Source: Fibrobacter succinogenes
Lineage (GTDB): Bacteria > Fibrobacterota > Fibrobacteria > Fibrobacterales > Fibrobacteraceae
Direction of reading: 5' to 3'
Length of the DNA stretch: 64,000 nt
NCBI GenBank assembly: GCA_902791475.1
Contig: CADAWC010000006.1
Span: 46,119-110,118 of the forward strand
Shown: positions 51,298 through 60,743 of the stretch, piece after piece
How positions within the stretch are numbered: the stretch's first letter is position 1
Layout of the letters: every line of letters begins with the position of its first letter
The notes under the pieces: model-generated
The model's database searches: none
What the model was told of the DNA's origin: nothing
Seen by the model: the letters and a program-made list of their open reading frames with translations, nothing else
Made by a program: the position numbers and the translations under genes

Positions 51298-52794
51298 CTA
51301 CCATCTAATCATAGGTGCTATGCTCTGGTCTAAGAGTTCCGAAATCCAGCCGGGGCAAACACCGATGAACAACAAGCAGGCAACGAGAACGACGATGACC
51401 AACTTTTCGCGGAAGCATCCATCAGTGAGGCTTTCGTACTTCTGCGGGAGCGGGCCGTGAAGCATACGGTTTGCCGTTTGCAAAATGTAGACGGCTGTCG
51501 TCGTGATGGAGAGAATGGCGAGAATTGTCACGATGCGCGTGAGCGTGGAATCTTGCTGGAATGCGCCAATGAAAATGGTGCTTTCGGCAATGAATCCGCT
51601 AAAGCCCGGGAGGCCAAGTCCTGCAAAACCGGCAAGCACAAAGCCAACGCCGAGGAACGGCATCTTGCGCATGATACCGCCCATTTCCGTGATGTCGCGG
51701 GTGTGGGTGCGTTCGTAAATCATGCCGATGGTCGCGAAGAAGAGGCCTGTCAAGAATCCGTGAGATATCATCTGGAGGCTAGCGCCGCGAAGTCCAATGG
51801 GCGTCATGGCGGCAAGGCCCAAGAAGATGAGGCCCAAGTGGCTGATGGAGCTGTAAGCGGTGATATACTTGAGGTCTTTGTGGCGGATGGCGATGAACGG
51901 GCCGAGTACCACATTGAAAATCAAGAGCGCGACAACATACGGGAGCCAAATTTTTGCGGCTTCAGGCATGAGGAACATGGCCACACGCAAGCATCCGTAT
52001 GCACCCATCTTCATCATCACGCCGGCAGCGAGCATGGAAACAGCGGTCGGTGCAGCGGAGTGACCATCTGGACTCCAGAAGTGGAACGGGAAGAGCGAAC
52101 TCGAAACGGCGAATCCCATGAACATGAGCGGGAAAGCCCACATCTGGAAATCCATCGGGAGCGTTGTCTTTGCTATTTCAATGAGGTTCCAGCTTGTCGC
52201 GCCACTTTCGAAGTAAAGCCCGAAGAGCGTTGCAAGAATCATCGAAGAACCGAACGCGAGCGTCAACGTGAGCTTTTTACCACCGTAGTCGCGCTTGCCG
52301 CTGCCGTAGCAGGCAATCATCAAGTACATGCAAAGTGCTTCCATTTCGTAGAACACGAAGAAAAGCACCAAGTCAAAGCTCATGTACACGCCGTAAACGC
52401 TTGTTGCCAAAAGCTGGATAAGCGCAAAGAAAATCTTCTGATTCCCTTTGATTTTGAGGCTTACAAGCACGCCTGCCCAGACGATAAACGCCGTGAGTGC
52501 AAGCAATAGCATGTTGAGACCGTCTGCGCCGACAATGTAGTGGGCATTGAACATCGAAAGCCACGGGATGTCCGTGAAGAATCGGAGTGCAAGCGGTGTG
52601 GCTGCCGGATCTGTCGGAGTTCCCGAGAGAGCGTAGATGGCGTAAGTCAAGTAGCAGACAATTGCAAGGACAATCGTTGCCGACGTGACGTGGATGGTTC
52701 TAAGCGTCTTTTCGTACGTGGCAGGGATCAGTACGCAGGCGAGAACCGTTAAGAGGGGGAGGACCCAAATGGAGTTAAAAAGTATTGTATTCAT
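51298..52794 (-). CDS. nuoM: NADH-quinone oxidoreductase subunit M
   Basis: 498 residues with about 14 membrane segments. Typical NuoM blocks are 'LVLFFVFYEMEALCMYLMI' with the conserved Glu, 'SLFPFHFWSPDGHSAAPTAV', 'YITAYSSISHLGLIFLGLA', 'ISHGFLTGLFFATIGMIYER' and 'GLGLPGFSGFIAEST'. It is a proton-translocating subunit of the membrane arm. Nine bp separate it from nuoL. The spacer to nuoN contains a small GCCGC-GAA-GCGGC hairpin. Confidence 0.96.
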   Translation of the reverse strand: MNTILFNSIWVLPLLTVLACVLIPATYEKTLRTIHVTSATIVLAIVCYLTYAIYALSGTPTDPAATPLALRFFTDIPWLSMFNAHYIVGADGLNMLLLALTAFIVWAGVLVSLKIKGNQKIFFALIQLLATSVYGVYMSFDLVLFFVFYEMEALCMYLMIACYGSGKRDYGGKKLTLTLAFGSSMILATLFGLYFESGATSWNLIEIAKTTLPMDFQMWAFPLMFMGFAVSSSLFPFHFWSPDGHSAAPTAVSMLAAGVMMKMGAYGCLRVAMFLMPEAAKIWLPYVVALLIFNVVLGPFIAIRHKDLKYITAYSSISHLGLIFLGLAAMTPIGLRGASLQMISHGFLTGLFFATIGMIYERTHTRDITEMGGIMRKMPFLGVGFVLAGFAGLGLPGFSGFIAESTIFIGAFQQDSTLTRIVTILAILSITTTAVYILQTANRMLHGPLPQKYESLTDGCFREKLVIVVLVACLLFIGVCPGWISELLDQSIAPMIRW

Positions 52795-52803
52795 GGGTGC
52801 GCC

Positions 52804-54759
52804 TTACAGGGGAAGCTGGCCGAAGAATCGCCAAAGGAGAACGCCGACAATCAAAGTGCCCAAGTAGAACGGCAAGTAGCCGGCCTGGGCAAAACGGACC
52901 AAGTCACCGAGCTTGTGGACAAACCAGACCGTAAAGGCGAGGAGTCCTTCAATCACGTAATCGTTGAATGCGCGGGCGACTCGTGCGATACCGCCAAAGA
53001 TAAACTGGCGGACGACGGCGTAGTACATTTCATCGAAGTAGAACTTGTGGTAAATGACTTTGTAAATGCCGCTGCGGTTAGTTTCGTCGAGAGCGCGTTG
53101 GACTTTTGCCCACGGGCTTGCATAAAGCAACCAAGCAATTACAAGTGCGACAACCGCAATGCCCACAGCTACAAACGGAATCCATTCGGCATGATCGAAT
53201 CTCACCAACTGTGGAACATGCAACGCACCCGGCTCAAAGAACTTCTCGAAAAGTCCCTTGCCTAAAACACCGCTCAAAAGTGCCGGAATCGCAAGAATCG
53301 CAATCGGGAGTGTCATCGCAAAATCTTCGTGCACATGGCCTGCCTTGACGCCTTCGTGACGCGGTTCGCCATGGAAAGCAAGGAAGAACAGACGGAACAT
53401 GTAGAATGTCGTGAGACCGCTTGTGAGGAGTGCAAGACCAAAGACAACATAATGATGCCCTTGGAATGCGGCGAGAATGATTTCGTCCTTGGAGAAGAAT
53501 CCGGAGAACGGCGGAATGCCCGAAATAGCGAGAATCGAAATGAGTGCGCATGCGTAAGTGAGTTTCATCTTCTTGCCAAGCCCGCCCATCGCATCGAGAT
53601 CGTTCGTGCCGACCTGATGAATCAAGCTACCGGCGATGAGGAACAAGCTGCATTTGAAGAACGCGTGCGTAAAGATGTGGAACGTCGAAGCGGTCCAGCC
53701 GGTAACGGCGACAACCTGGCCAATCTTGCAAGCGCCAAGCGCAAACATCATGTAACCCAGCTGCGAGAGCGTGGAGTAGGCGAGGATGCGCTTGATGTCC
53801 TTTTGCGTGCAGGCAATGACCGCTGCAAATACCATCGTGAATGCGCCGACCCACATGATGAGCGTGAGGGCGTTATCGCAAATGGCAAAGAACGGGAAGA
53901 GTCGAGCGACAAGGTAAACGCCTGCGACGACCATCGTTGCACTGTGAATGATGGAGCTGACCGGAGTCGGACCTTCCATCGCGTTCGGGAGCCAGATATG
54001 CATCGGGAACATGGCGGACTTGCCCCAGCCACCGGTGAAAATCAAGATGGAGCCGAGAATGAGCGCTTCGGACTTTGGAATTGTCACAAGGCCGAGGTTG
54101 ATGAACTGCTTCTGGAAATCAATGAGGCTGAGCGAATTGAGCGTCGAAAAGTCGAAACTGCCGACGACGTAGCTCACGAGCACAATGCCGAGCAAGAAGA
54201 AGCTATCGGCAAAGCGGGTGAGGATGAATGCCTGCTTGGAGGCGCTTACGGCACTTGGCTTGTGGTACCAGAAACCGATGAGCAGGTAACTCGAAACGCC
54301 GACGAGTTCCCAGAAGATGAACATCTGGAAAAGGTTTGTTGCGATGACGAGTCCGAGCATGCTAAAGCTGAACAACGAGAGGAGTGCAAAGAAACGCCCG
54401 GCGGCGCGGTCTTCGCGCATGTAGCCGATGCTGTAGATGTTCACCATGAAGCTGATGAACGTGACGACCACGAGCATCATCACGGAGAGCGGATCTACGA
54501 GCATACCGATTCTTGCGACCAGGTCCCCGATGAACGGGATAAACGTATGGTCGAACAGAATTGCCTTTTGCGGTGCAAAGTCCGAGCTGAAGTAGTGGAA
54601 TGCGAGTGTGCCTGCGGCGGCAAAGGCAAGGCCGTTGCAAATGACAGCGAAAATTGCAGCTGCTTTAGCGCACTTGTTTCCGAGGAAAAGCCCGTTCACG
54701 ACGAACGTGATGAGCGGAAGGAGTAGAATCAAATAGCCGAGAGTGATATCATCAATCAT
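52804..54759 (-). CDS. nuoL: NADH-quinone oxidoreductase subunit L
   Basis: 651 residues, close to the family norm of 600-670, with the long C-terminal lateral helix region expected of NuoL. Typical blocks are 'FIFWELVGVSSYLLIGFWYH', 'SAMFPMHIWLPNAMEGPTPV', 'ILAYSTLSQLGYMMFALG', 'FTHAFFKCSLFLIAGSLIH' and 'ISGIPPFSGFFSKDEIIL'. It is the distal proton-pumping subunit. Its start overlaps the nuoK stop by 8 bp, so the two are translationally coupled. Confidence 0.96.
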   Translation of the reverse strand: MIDDITLGYLILLLPLITFVVNGLFLGNKCAKAAAIFAVICNGLAFAAAGTLAFHYFSSDFAPQKAILFDHTFIPFIGDLVARIGMLVDPLSVMMLVVVTFISFMVNIYSIGYMREDRAAGRFFALLSLFSFSMLGLVIATNLFQMFIFWELVGVSSYLLIGFWYHKPSAVSASKQAFILTRFADSFFLLGIVLVSYVVGSFDFSTLNSLSLIDFQKQFINLGLVTIPKSEALILGSILIFTGGWGKSAMFPMHIWLPNAMEGPTPVSSIIHSATMVVAGVYLVARLFPFFAICDNALTLIMWVGAFTMVFAAVIACTQKDIKRILAYSTLSQLGYMMFALGACKIGQVVAVTGWTASTFHIFTHAFFKCSLFLIAGSLIHQVGTNDLDAMGGLGKKMKLTYACALISILAISGIPPFSGFFSKDEIILAAFQGHHYVVFGLALLTSGLTTFYMFRLFFLAFHGEPRHEGVKAGHVHEDFAMTLPIAILAIPALLSGVLGKGLFEKFFEPGALHVPQLVRFDHAEWIPFVAVGIAVVALVIAWLLYASPWAKVQRALDETNRSGIYKVIYHKFYFDEMYYAVVRQFIFGGIARVARAFNDYVIEGLLAFTVWFVHKLGDLVRFAQAGYLPFYLGTLIVGVLLWRFFGQLPL

Positions 54760-55057
54760 GGAGGTCCCTCAACTGGTCAACGTCAAGACTCTTATGGCGG
54801 CGGTACATGGTCACGATAATCGCAAGGGCGATGGCCATTTCGCAAGCCGTCACGGCAATGACAAAGATACTGAACAGAGCGCCTGCGGTCGCATCGTGTG
54901 CGGTGAAGTAGGCGAAACTGATAAAGTTGATGTTTGCGGCATTCAGCATGAGCTCAATGGAAATGAGCATACCGATGAGATGGCGGCGGCGCATCAGGCC
55001 CCAGACGCCAATCCCGAACAGCAAAAATGCGAGAATCAAGCAATTCAAAAGGTTCAT
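54752..55057 (-). CDS. nuoK: NADH-quinone oxidoreductase subunit K
   Basis: 101 residues from the ATG at 55057. An upstream in-frame start would add a non-hydrophobic extension inside nuoJ and is rejected. It has three membrane helices, with 'GLMRRRHLIGMLISIELMLN' carrying the conserved Glu and 'TACEMAIALAIIVTMYRR' the second. NuoK is a small core subunit of the membrane arm, at the link between the quinone site and the pumping subunits. It overlaps nuoJ by 4 bp and nuoL by 8 bp. Confidence 0.95.
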   Translation of the reverse strand: MNLLNCLILAFLLFGIGVWGLMRRRHLIGMLISIELMLNAANINFISFAYFTAHDATAGALFSIFVIAVTACEMAIALAIIVTMYRRHKSLDVDQLRDLHD

Positions 55058-55626
55058 TTGCTGGCCTCCTCTTCGGCATCTTCCTTGGTGCGGCGGGCGA
55101 CCGTGATAGCGCAAATGAGCGTCATCAAGAGGAGCACGCTCACGATTTCAAACGGGATGATGAATCCGTTCGGATCGTTACCGAGCAAGCGCAAGGCGAA
55201 GTTCTGGAGTGAAGAATAGTCGGCAGGGGAGTTCACGATGCCACTTGCCAGGTCCGGAGTCGGCAGCACGCATTTGACCATCACGAACACAAACGCGATG
55301 GAAAGCGCAAACGCGGTGAAAATTCGCGGCATCTTTGTCGAGAAGGCGTCTTCGCCCAAATGGCTTGTGAGAAGAATCGTAAACACCACGAAAATCACGA
55401 CACCGCCCACGTAAACCATCACCTGGGCAAGTGCGATGAATTCGGCATGCATAAGCATGTAGAGGATCGCGGTCGTGACAAAGCTAAAGATGAGGAACAC
55501 GGCGCTTTGCAGGATGTTTTTCACGGCAACGCAACAAACCGCCGTCATTAAAATCACGAATGCGACGACATAGAACGCAATGTCCATGCCACCCATCGGA
55601 AACGATAAAGGCAAATCCGGGAACAT
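55054..55626 (-). CDS. nuoJ: NADH-quinone oxidoreductase subunit J
   Basis: 190 residues with five membrane segments. 'AEFIALAQVMVYVGGVVIF' and 'VVFTILLTSHLG' are the characteristic NuoJ blocks, with 'NILQSAVFLIFSFVTTAILY' before them and 'FIIPFEIVSVLLLMTLICAI' at the C-terminus. The ATG shares a base with the nuoI stop codon and its own stop overlaps nuoK by 4 bp. Confidence 0.95.
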   Translation of the reverse strand: MFPDLPLSFPMGGMDIAFYVVAFVILMTAVCCVAVKNILQSAVFLIFSFVTTAILYMLMHAEFIALAQVMVYVGGVVIFVVFTILLTSHLGEDAFSTKMPRIFTAFALSIAFVFVMVKCVLPTPDLASGIVNSPADYSSLQNFALRLLGNDPNGFIIPFEIVSVLLLMTLICAITVARRTKEDAEEEASK

Positions 55627-56099
55627 TAACCTTGCCCCTCCTTCTTATTTAAAATCATTTCAAGATCGTTCGGGTCAGTTGTCGCAACTTCGAATGCGGG
55701 ACTCATGCGGATGGCTCCAAACGGGCAGGCTTCTACGCAGAGGCCACACTGGGTGCAACTGGCGAAGTGGTACACGTAACGTCCGAGAACCTTCTTGCCT
55801 GCAATGTTCTTTGTGGCAAGAACGTTGATGGAGGCGTTCGGGCAGGCGCGTTCGCACATGCCGCAAGCGGTGCAGTGGTTGTTGCCGTCTGCATCTTCGA
55901 TCATCTCAAGGCGGCCGCGGTAGCGGTCGTGCATTTTAAGCGTCTTGCGATTTTCGGGGTACTGTTCCGTAACGATGCGCTTAGGATTGAAAAAATACTT
56001 GAGCGTTACGGACAATCCGCAAATAAGACTCCACGGACCCGTAATGCAACGCTTCAGGTAGCGTTTAATGTATTGAATAGTTGAAATCTGCTTTTGCAT
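55626..56099 (-). CDS. nuoI: NADH-quinone oxidoreductase subunit I (2x 4Fe-4S)
   Basis: 157 residues. Two ferredoxin-type motifs, 'CTACGMCERACPN' and 'CTQCGLCVEACPFGAI', bind the two 4Fe-4S clusters that carry electrons towards NuoB. The N-terminal amphipathic region ('WSLICGLSVTLKYFFNPKRI') is typical. It lies 31 bp after nuoH, with a TCTCGTC tandem repeat in the gap. Confidence 0.95.
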   Translation of the reverse strand: MQKQISTIQYIKRYLKRCITGPWSLICGLSVTLKYFFNPKRIVTEQYPENRKTLKMHDRYRGRLEMIEDADGNNHCTACGMCERACPNASINVLATKNIAGKKVLGRYVYHFASCTQCGLCVEACPFGAIRMSPAFEVATTDPNDLEMILNKKEGQG

Positions 56100-56101
56100 A
56101 A

Positions 56102-56132
56102 TCTCTCGTCTTTCGTCTCTCGTCTCTCGTCT
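56102..56132. repeat. TCTCGTC tandem repeat between nuoI and nuoH
   Basis: Four copies of (T)CTCGTC in 31 bp, same word as at 12596-12624. Confidence 0.65.
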
Positions 56133-57252
56133 AGAGTCCGATGGCGATAAATGCTGCTCCTGCTACCAGCAAAACAAGGTTGACAGGTAATAAGAATTTC
56201 CATTCAAAGTCCATGAGCTGGTCGACACGCGGGCGCACAAACGTCCAGCGGACCATCATGTAGCACCAGACCATAAAGTAAATCTTTGCGAAGAACCACA
56301 CGACTCCAGGCACCATCTTTAAGACGTTATCGACAGCGTCAATGCCAATGCACGGCGGGAAGAATCCACCGAGGAAGCATGTGGTCGCAAGTGCGGAGTT
56401 TGTGATGAGGGCGATGTATTCAGCGAGGTAGAACATGGCAAACGGAGTGCCATTGTATTCCGTGTGGTAACCGCCCGTGAGTTCCTGTTCTGCTTCGGCA
56501 ATGTCGAAGGGAGCGCGGTTCATTTCGGCGGTACTAGAAATAAAGAAGAGGATGAACGCAATGAAACCGAGGACTGGAATCTTGAAAATCCACCAGTCAA
56601 AAATGGTTCCTTCCTGGCCCATCGTAATGCTCATGAGGTTTGTAGAACCAGAAATCATCACGACGAACAGGAGAATCATCGTAAACGAGATTTCGTAGCT
56701 GATCATCTGGGCGCCACTGCGGAGCGCACCGAGCAAGGAATACTTGTTGTTACTGCTCCAGCCGCCAAGCAAAATGCCGAGCACGCCAAAGCCGTTTACC
56801 GCGATGATGAGCGGGATGCCCATCGAGACGTCGGCCACGACAAGGTTCTTGTCGAACGGAATCAAGGCGCAAACGATAAACGGTGCAATCAAGACGATTA
56901 GCGGGGCGAGGTAGAACATGAGCTTATCAGCGCCACTCGGAGCATACACTTCCTTGAAGAGCATCTTGATCACGTCTGCTATGGTTTGGAGGGTGCCGTG
57001 CCAGCCCAGACGCATTGGGCCAAGGCGACATTGCACGTGGGCGCAAACCTTGCGTTCCATGTAAATGAGAATCGGGGCAGAACCGATGTTTACGACGCAG
57101 ACTGCAATAATGCAAATCACGGCGTTGATGAGGAAGGCGACGACGCTGTTGAGGTCTTCGGACTGGATGCTTGCCGGCAGATATTCTGCCAGGCGCGGGA
57201 CCCAATCACGGACAAAGTCGCCAATAGGATGTGTTACTGAAGGTACAAACAT
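56131..57252 (-). CDS. nuoH: NADH-quinone oxidoreductase subunit H
   Basis: 373 residues with eight to nine membrane segments. Typical blocks are 'YMERKVCAHVQCRLGPMRLG', 'GVLGILLGGWSSNNKYSLLG', 'RSGAQMISYEISFTMIL', 'NRAPFDIAEAEQELTGGYHT' and 'VRWTFVRPRVDQLMDFEWKF'. NuoH forms the quinone chamber with NuoB and NuoD. It starts 3 bp after the nuoD stop codon; a nuoG gene, which sits between nuoD and nuoH in 14-gene operons, is absent. Confidence 0.96.
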   Translation of the reverse strand: MFVPSVTHPIGDFVRDWVPRLAEYLPASIQSEDLNSVVAFLINAVICIIAVCVVNIGSAPILIYMERKVCAHVQCRLGPMRLGWHGTLQTIADVIKMLFKEVYAPSGADKLMFYLAPLIVLIAPFIVCALIPFDKNLVVADVSMGIPLIIAVNGFGVLGILLGGWSSNNKYSLLGALRSGAQMISYEISFTMILLFVVMISGSTNLMSITMGQEGTIFDWWIFKIPVLGFIAFILFFISSTAEMNRAPFDIAEAEQELTGGYHTEYNGTPFAMFYLAEYIALITNSALATTCFLGGFFPPCIGIDAVDNVLKMVPGVVWFFAKIYFMVWCYMMVRWTFVRPRVDQLMDFEWKFLLPVNLVLLVAGAAFIAIGL

Positions 57253-57255
57253 AAA

Positions 57256-58392
57256 CTACCTGTCAATTTCTGGAATCACGGGGTCTAACGTTGCCATGAT
57301 GGTCACGAGGTCCGAAATCTTGTGGCCTTGAACCATCTTGTTGAGGGCGGCAATATGCGGGAAACTTGGACCGCGCGTGTGGATGCGGTACGGCTTTTCG
57401 CCGGTCGTCGCAGCGACAACGTAAGTTGCGTAAAGACCCTTTGCGGTTTCAATTTCGCTGTAGTAGCGGCCCACGGGGAGTCGCACCGGCTTTTCCTTGC
57501 TGCGCCACGGCCCTTCGGGGAACTTTTCGACGCACTGGCGCAAAATCTTCATGGATTGATGGATCTCTGCAATGCGGATTTTGTAGCGGTCGTAGCAGTC
57601 GCCGTTTTGGAATACGGGAACTTCAAAGTCGAACTGGTCGTAAATGCTGTATGGGTTTGCTCGGCGTACGTCAAAGTTTACGCCGCTTGCGCGGAGCACA
57701 GGGCCAGAGCAACCGTAGGCAATGGCATCTTCCTTGGAGAGTACGCCAATGCCAATGCTGCGTTCCAACACGATGATGTTTTTCGAAAGGAATCTCTCGT
57801 AGTCCTTCATCGTATCTTCCATGTGGTCGAGGAACGCTTTCACGCGCGGGATAAACGTATCCGGCACATCGTAGCGGCTTCCGCCCGGTCTAAAGAAGTT
57901 TGTCGTAAGGCGGGAACCTGTAACTTCTTCAAGGATGTCGTGAATCATTTCACGTTCCTTGAAACCGAACAAGAGGCACGTTTGGCCGCCAAGGTCACCG
58001 CCAAAGCAACCGTAGAATACCAAGTGCGAGGCTATGCGGCCCAGTTCCTGGAGCATCACGCGGATGTATTCGCCACGGAGCGGAACGCCCACGTTCATGC
58101 CCTTTTCAAGAGCGATGACAACACCCAGGTTGTTCTGGATGGCGGTCAAATAGTCCTGACGGTCCGACATGGCGATGTACTGCAAATAGCTCATCGATTC
58201 CGCTTGCTTTTCCATACCGCGGTGGATATAGCCAAAGTGCGGGACCAGTTCTACGATGGTTTCACCATCCATGCGGAGCGTGAGTCGCAAAGCACCGTGA
58301 GTACTCGGGTGCTGCGGACCCATGTTGATAAAAAATTCTTCAGTATTCGATTTGCGTTCGAGGCGAAATCCCGGAGGTAACTGATGACTCAT
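57256..58392 (-). CDS. nuoD: NADH-quinone oxidoreductase subunit D
   Basis: 378 residues, a free-standing NuoD (not the NuoCD fusion of enterobacteria). Typical blocks are '[18 protein letters not shown]', '[19 protein letters not shown]', '[19 protein letters not shown]' and '[18 protein letters not shown]'; it ends '[10 protein letters not shown]'. It forms the quinone-binding pocket with NuoB. The start overlaps the nuoBC stop by 4 bp. Confidence 0.97.
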   Translation of the reverse strand: MSHQLPPGFRLERKSNTEEFFINMGPQHPSTHGALRLTLRMDGETIVELVPHFGYIHRGMEKQAESMSYLQYIAMSDRQDYLTAIQNNLGVVIALEKGMNVGVPLRGEYIRVMLQELGRIASHLVFYGCFGGDLGGQTCLLFGFKEREMIHDILEEVTGSRLTTNFFRPGGSRYDVPDTFIPRVKAFLDHMEDTMKDYERFLSKNIIVLERSIGIGVLSKEDAIAYGCSGPVLRASGVNFDVRRANPYSIYDQFDFEVPVFQNGDCYDRYKIRIAEIHQSMKILRQCVEKFPEGPWRSKEKPVRLPVGRYYSEIETAKGLYATYVVAATTGEKPYRIHTRGPSFPHIAALNKMVQGHKISDLVTIMATLDPVIPEIDR

Positions 58393-59648
58393 ATAGGCCT
58401 CCTAATCATTTCCGGGTGAGTAAAGTCTTTACGGAGCGGGTAACCCACGAAGTCCTTGTCGAGGAATATGCGGCGCAGGTCGGGATGATTTTCAAACTTG
58501 ATGCCGAACATGTCGTAAACTTCACGTTCCTTGATTTCTGCACCGGGGTAAAGGTGCGAAATGGTCGGAATGCTGGCCAAAAGCGATGTCGGGCGTTTTT
58601 CTTCTTCGATCGAGAAGTCTTTCTTGAGCTGCACACAAAGGAAAATCTTGTGGCCGATTTCAAGACTTCTGAGCATTGTGACCATGTCAAAGTGGTCGTC
58701 GTAGTCAATCGCGGTCACGTCAATCAGGTAATCCATCTTGAATTCAGGATCGTTCTTGACAAATTCAACGACGTTCAGGTAGTCTTCCTTTTCGAGCATA
58801 ACCTCGAGCGGGCAGTCCGCAGGCATCTTGGCGACGACATCTTCTGGAGTGTCTTCACCACGTGTATGCACTGTCACGTTCGGGAACTTGGCGCGGAGCT
58901 TTGCAAAAAGCTCTTGCTGCGTAAGGCCCAAGCGCTTGAATGGCACACGTTCCACTTCCGGGAAATCCGGCTTCTTGACGCGAATTGGCTTGAAGGTACT
59001 CTTGTAGTCCGGATTTTCTTCCTTGAACTTCGCGCGGGCTTCGGCCATCTGCTCGTCTTTCATTTCTTCGAGAGCGGCCCATGTCTTTGCGGCTTCGCGA
59101 TAGCGGTCCATCGTCGAAACGTCTTTCGGTTCGCCTTCGTGCCATGGGTTGCGGCAAGTTTCCTTGAGGATCTTTTCGCGGAGCGTCAAAAGCCCGTGGA
59201 ACAAGGCTTCGGGGCGTGGCGGGCAACCGGGAACGAACACGTCGACCGGGATCAAGTTCTGTGCACCACGGACAACAGAATAGTTGTCGTAGATGAACGG
59301 GCCGCCGCTAATCGTGCAGGCTCCCATTGCAATTACGTACTTGGGTCCTGGAATTTGTTCCCAAAGCATCTGGATGGCGGGTGCCATGCGGCGAGTAATC
59401 GTACCTGCCAAAATAAACAAGTCCGCCTGTCTCGGGGACGAACGGAACACTTCAGAGCCAAAACGTGCGATGTCATAACGGGCCATAGAACTCGACATCA
59501 TTTCGATGGCGCAGCAGCTAGTACCGTATGTCAGAGGCCAAATGGAGTTTGCACGGGCCCAGTTCACTACATAGTCGATGGCGTTTACAACGTACTTTCC
59601 ACCGGGGATAGGGTCCAAGATCTTTGGAGCTAAATTGATTATTCCCAT
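58389..59648 (-). CDS. nuoBC: Fused NADH-quinone oxidoreductase subunits B and C
   Basis: 419 residues. The NuoB part (about 1-165) has the N2-cluster cysteines in '[11 protein letters not shown]', '[13 protein letters not shown]' and '[18 protein letters not shown]'. A Lys/Glu-rich linker (about 170-255, e.g. '[19 protein letters not shown]') joins it to a NuoC part (about 260-419) with '[20 protein letters not shown]', '[19 protein letters not shown]' and '[19 protein letters not shown]'. The usual arrangements are separate B and C, or fused CD. No stop codon or frameshift lies between the parts. It overlaps nuoA by 10 bp and nuoD by 4 bp. Confidence 0.94.
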   Translation of the reverse strand: MGIINLAPKILDPIPGGKYVVNAIDYVVNWARANSIWPLTYGTSCCAIEMMSSSMARYDIARFGSEVFRSSPRQADLFILAGTITRRMAPAIQMLWEQIPGPKYVIAMGACTISGGPFIYDNYSVVRGAQNLIPVDVFVPGCPPRPEALFHGLLTLREKILKETCRNPWHEGEPKDVSTMDRYREAAKTWAALEEMKDEQMAEARAKFKEENPDYKSTFKPIRVKKPDFPEVERVPFKRLGLTQQELFAKLRAKFPNVTVHTRGEDTPEDVVAKMPADCPLEVMLEKEDYLNVVEFVKNDPEFKMDYLIDVTAIDYDDHFDMVTMLRSLEIGHKIFLCVQLKKDFSIEEEKRPTSLLASIPTISHLYPGAEIKEREVYDMFGIKFENHPDLRRIFLDKDFVGYPLRKDFTHPEMIRRPI

Positions 59649-60019
59649 TTGAGAATTCCTTTTTTCCAGGCGTAAGCAAGGCCCGAAACGAGAATCGCAA
59701 TGAAGATGATAAGGTCGATAACGACGACTGATGGCGGGAGCGCCGTGTGGCCTGCCATGATTTCCTTGAAGTTCATCATGACGGGGAAGAGGAACAGCGC
59801 TTCGATATCAAACACGAGGAAGAGCAAGGCGAACAGGTAGTAGCCCACCTTGAACTGAATTCTTGCGTTGCCGATGGTTTCCATACCGCATTCGTACGGT
59901 GCCATCTTGTTCTTTGTATTCTTGGTGCGGTAGCCTAGCAATAGGCCTGTGACGGTTGCCGCCGCCGCGATAAACGCGCCCAGAAAAAGGAAGATTGATA
60001 GTATTATATATTCTGACAT
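59639..60019 (-). CDS. nuoA: NADH-quinone oxidoreductase subunit A
   Basis: 126 residues with three membrane helices. '[20 protein letters not shown]' followed by '[20 protein letters not shown]' and '[15 protein letters not shown]' are diagnostic. First gene of the nuo operon. Upstream lies a 130-bp gap with the foldback at 60024-60140, then the coupled gene at 60150. The operon promoter is presumably in this gap, but I could not identify it. Confidence 0.96.
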   Translation of the reverse strand: MSEYIILSIFLFLGAFIAAAATVTGLLLGYRTKNTKNKMAPYECGMETIGNARIQFKVGYYLFALLFLVFDIEALFLFPVMMNFKEIMAGHTALPPSVVVIDLIIFIAILVSGLAYAWKKGILKWE

Positions 60020-60023
60020 TTTT

Positions 60024-60140
60024 AGGTTATAGGTTGTAGGTTATAGGTTGTAGGAGACAGGTGAAGTTATACACACGTTGTGTGTATATATTAGGTGGCG
60101 AAGCCACGATTATATTCCTAATACCTAACACCTGTTACCT
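60024..60140. repeat. Foldback element upstream of nuoA
   Basis: Tandem AGGTTATAGGTTGT at 60024-60037 and 60038-60051 is roughly complementary to CCTAATACCTAACACCTG near 60117-60134. Inside are TATACACAC (60068-60076) / GTGTGTATA (60080-60088) and GTGGC-GAA-GCCAC (60095-60107). The whole gap before nuoA can fold into a long imperfect hairpin. Confidence 0.6.
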
Positions 60141-60149
60141 AATCCCTTA

Positions 60150-60743
60150 CTAATAAAAGTTCTGCAGGTCCTGGACGGTTCCGAATAGCGTGTTTGCAAT
60201 CTGGAAGCGGTCCAGAACGTGTTTTAACAAGTCCTTAAATTCATCAATGGTGCCTGCGTTCATGGTATTCAATTTGTCTTGAATATCACTCACGAAACCG
60301 TAAACGACAGGGCTTGATTTCATGCCCTGCATTTCCCCACTCCATTGCTGCAACACTTTATCCGTATCAATCCTTGCGATAACATATCGCGTCGTCGAAA
60401 GAAGCTCCTGCAAAAAGTGCACGAGGAAAATTTCTTCTTGCAAAATACCCCAGCGTTTATCCTTGGAGTAAAGCGAAGAATTTTCGGCCTTGCCGTAAAA
60501 GATGGCTGCCTGCGCATATTCGAGGCATGTCATCAAGAGTCGTTCGTAACGCTTGATGTCCTTGCTCAAATGTTGGTACCATGCATTGTTCTCTTCGGGT
60601 GTAGAGTCCTTGACTTCGGCGATTTCGTTCGGGAACAGCGCACGGAACGCGTAATATACTTCTTCGTAATAACGGTTCCTCATGCGGCAGTTGAACGCAC
60701 GGTTTTTTTGTGTGTAGTCGCAATGGTGTAGGGATGCTATCAT
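60150..60743 (-). CDS. Uncharacterised protein coupled to the RelA/SpoT gene
   Basis: 197 residues, soluble and largely helical by composition, with no signal peptide. Segments such as 'NRYYEEVYYAFRALFPNEI', 'WYQHLSKDIKRYERLLMTCL' and 'VHFLQELLSTTRYVIARID' show no motif I know. Its ATG overlaps the stop codon of the preceding RelA/SpoT gene (ATGA), so it is translated from the same mRNA. The tight coupling makes a role linked to the stringent response or simple regulation by co-expression possible; nothing in the sequence proves it. The nuo operon follows after 130 bp. Confidence 0.65.
   Translation of the reverse strand: MIASLHHCDYTQKNRAFNCRMRNRYYEEVYYAFRALFPNEIAEVKDSTPEENNAWYQHLSKDIKRYERLLMTCLEYAQAAIFYGKAENSSLYSKDKRWGILQEEIFLVHFLQELLSTTRYVIARIDTDKVLQQWSGEMQGMKSSPVVYGFVSDIQDKLNTMNAGTIDEFKDLLKHVLDRFQIANTLFGTVQDLQNFY

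Noticed and set aside
53329..54726. 465-codon plus-strand frame opposite nuoL
   Set aside because: The composition is an odd charged mixture without structure, and nuoL on the other strand is unmistakable.
57322..59633. Plus-strand frames of 352 and 405 codons opposite nuoD and nuoBC
   Set aside because: Shadows of conserved genes; no start signals and no homologous motifs.
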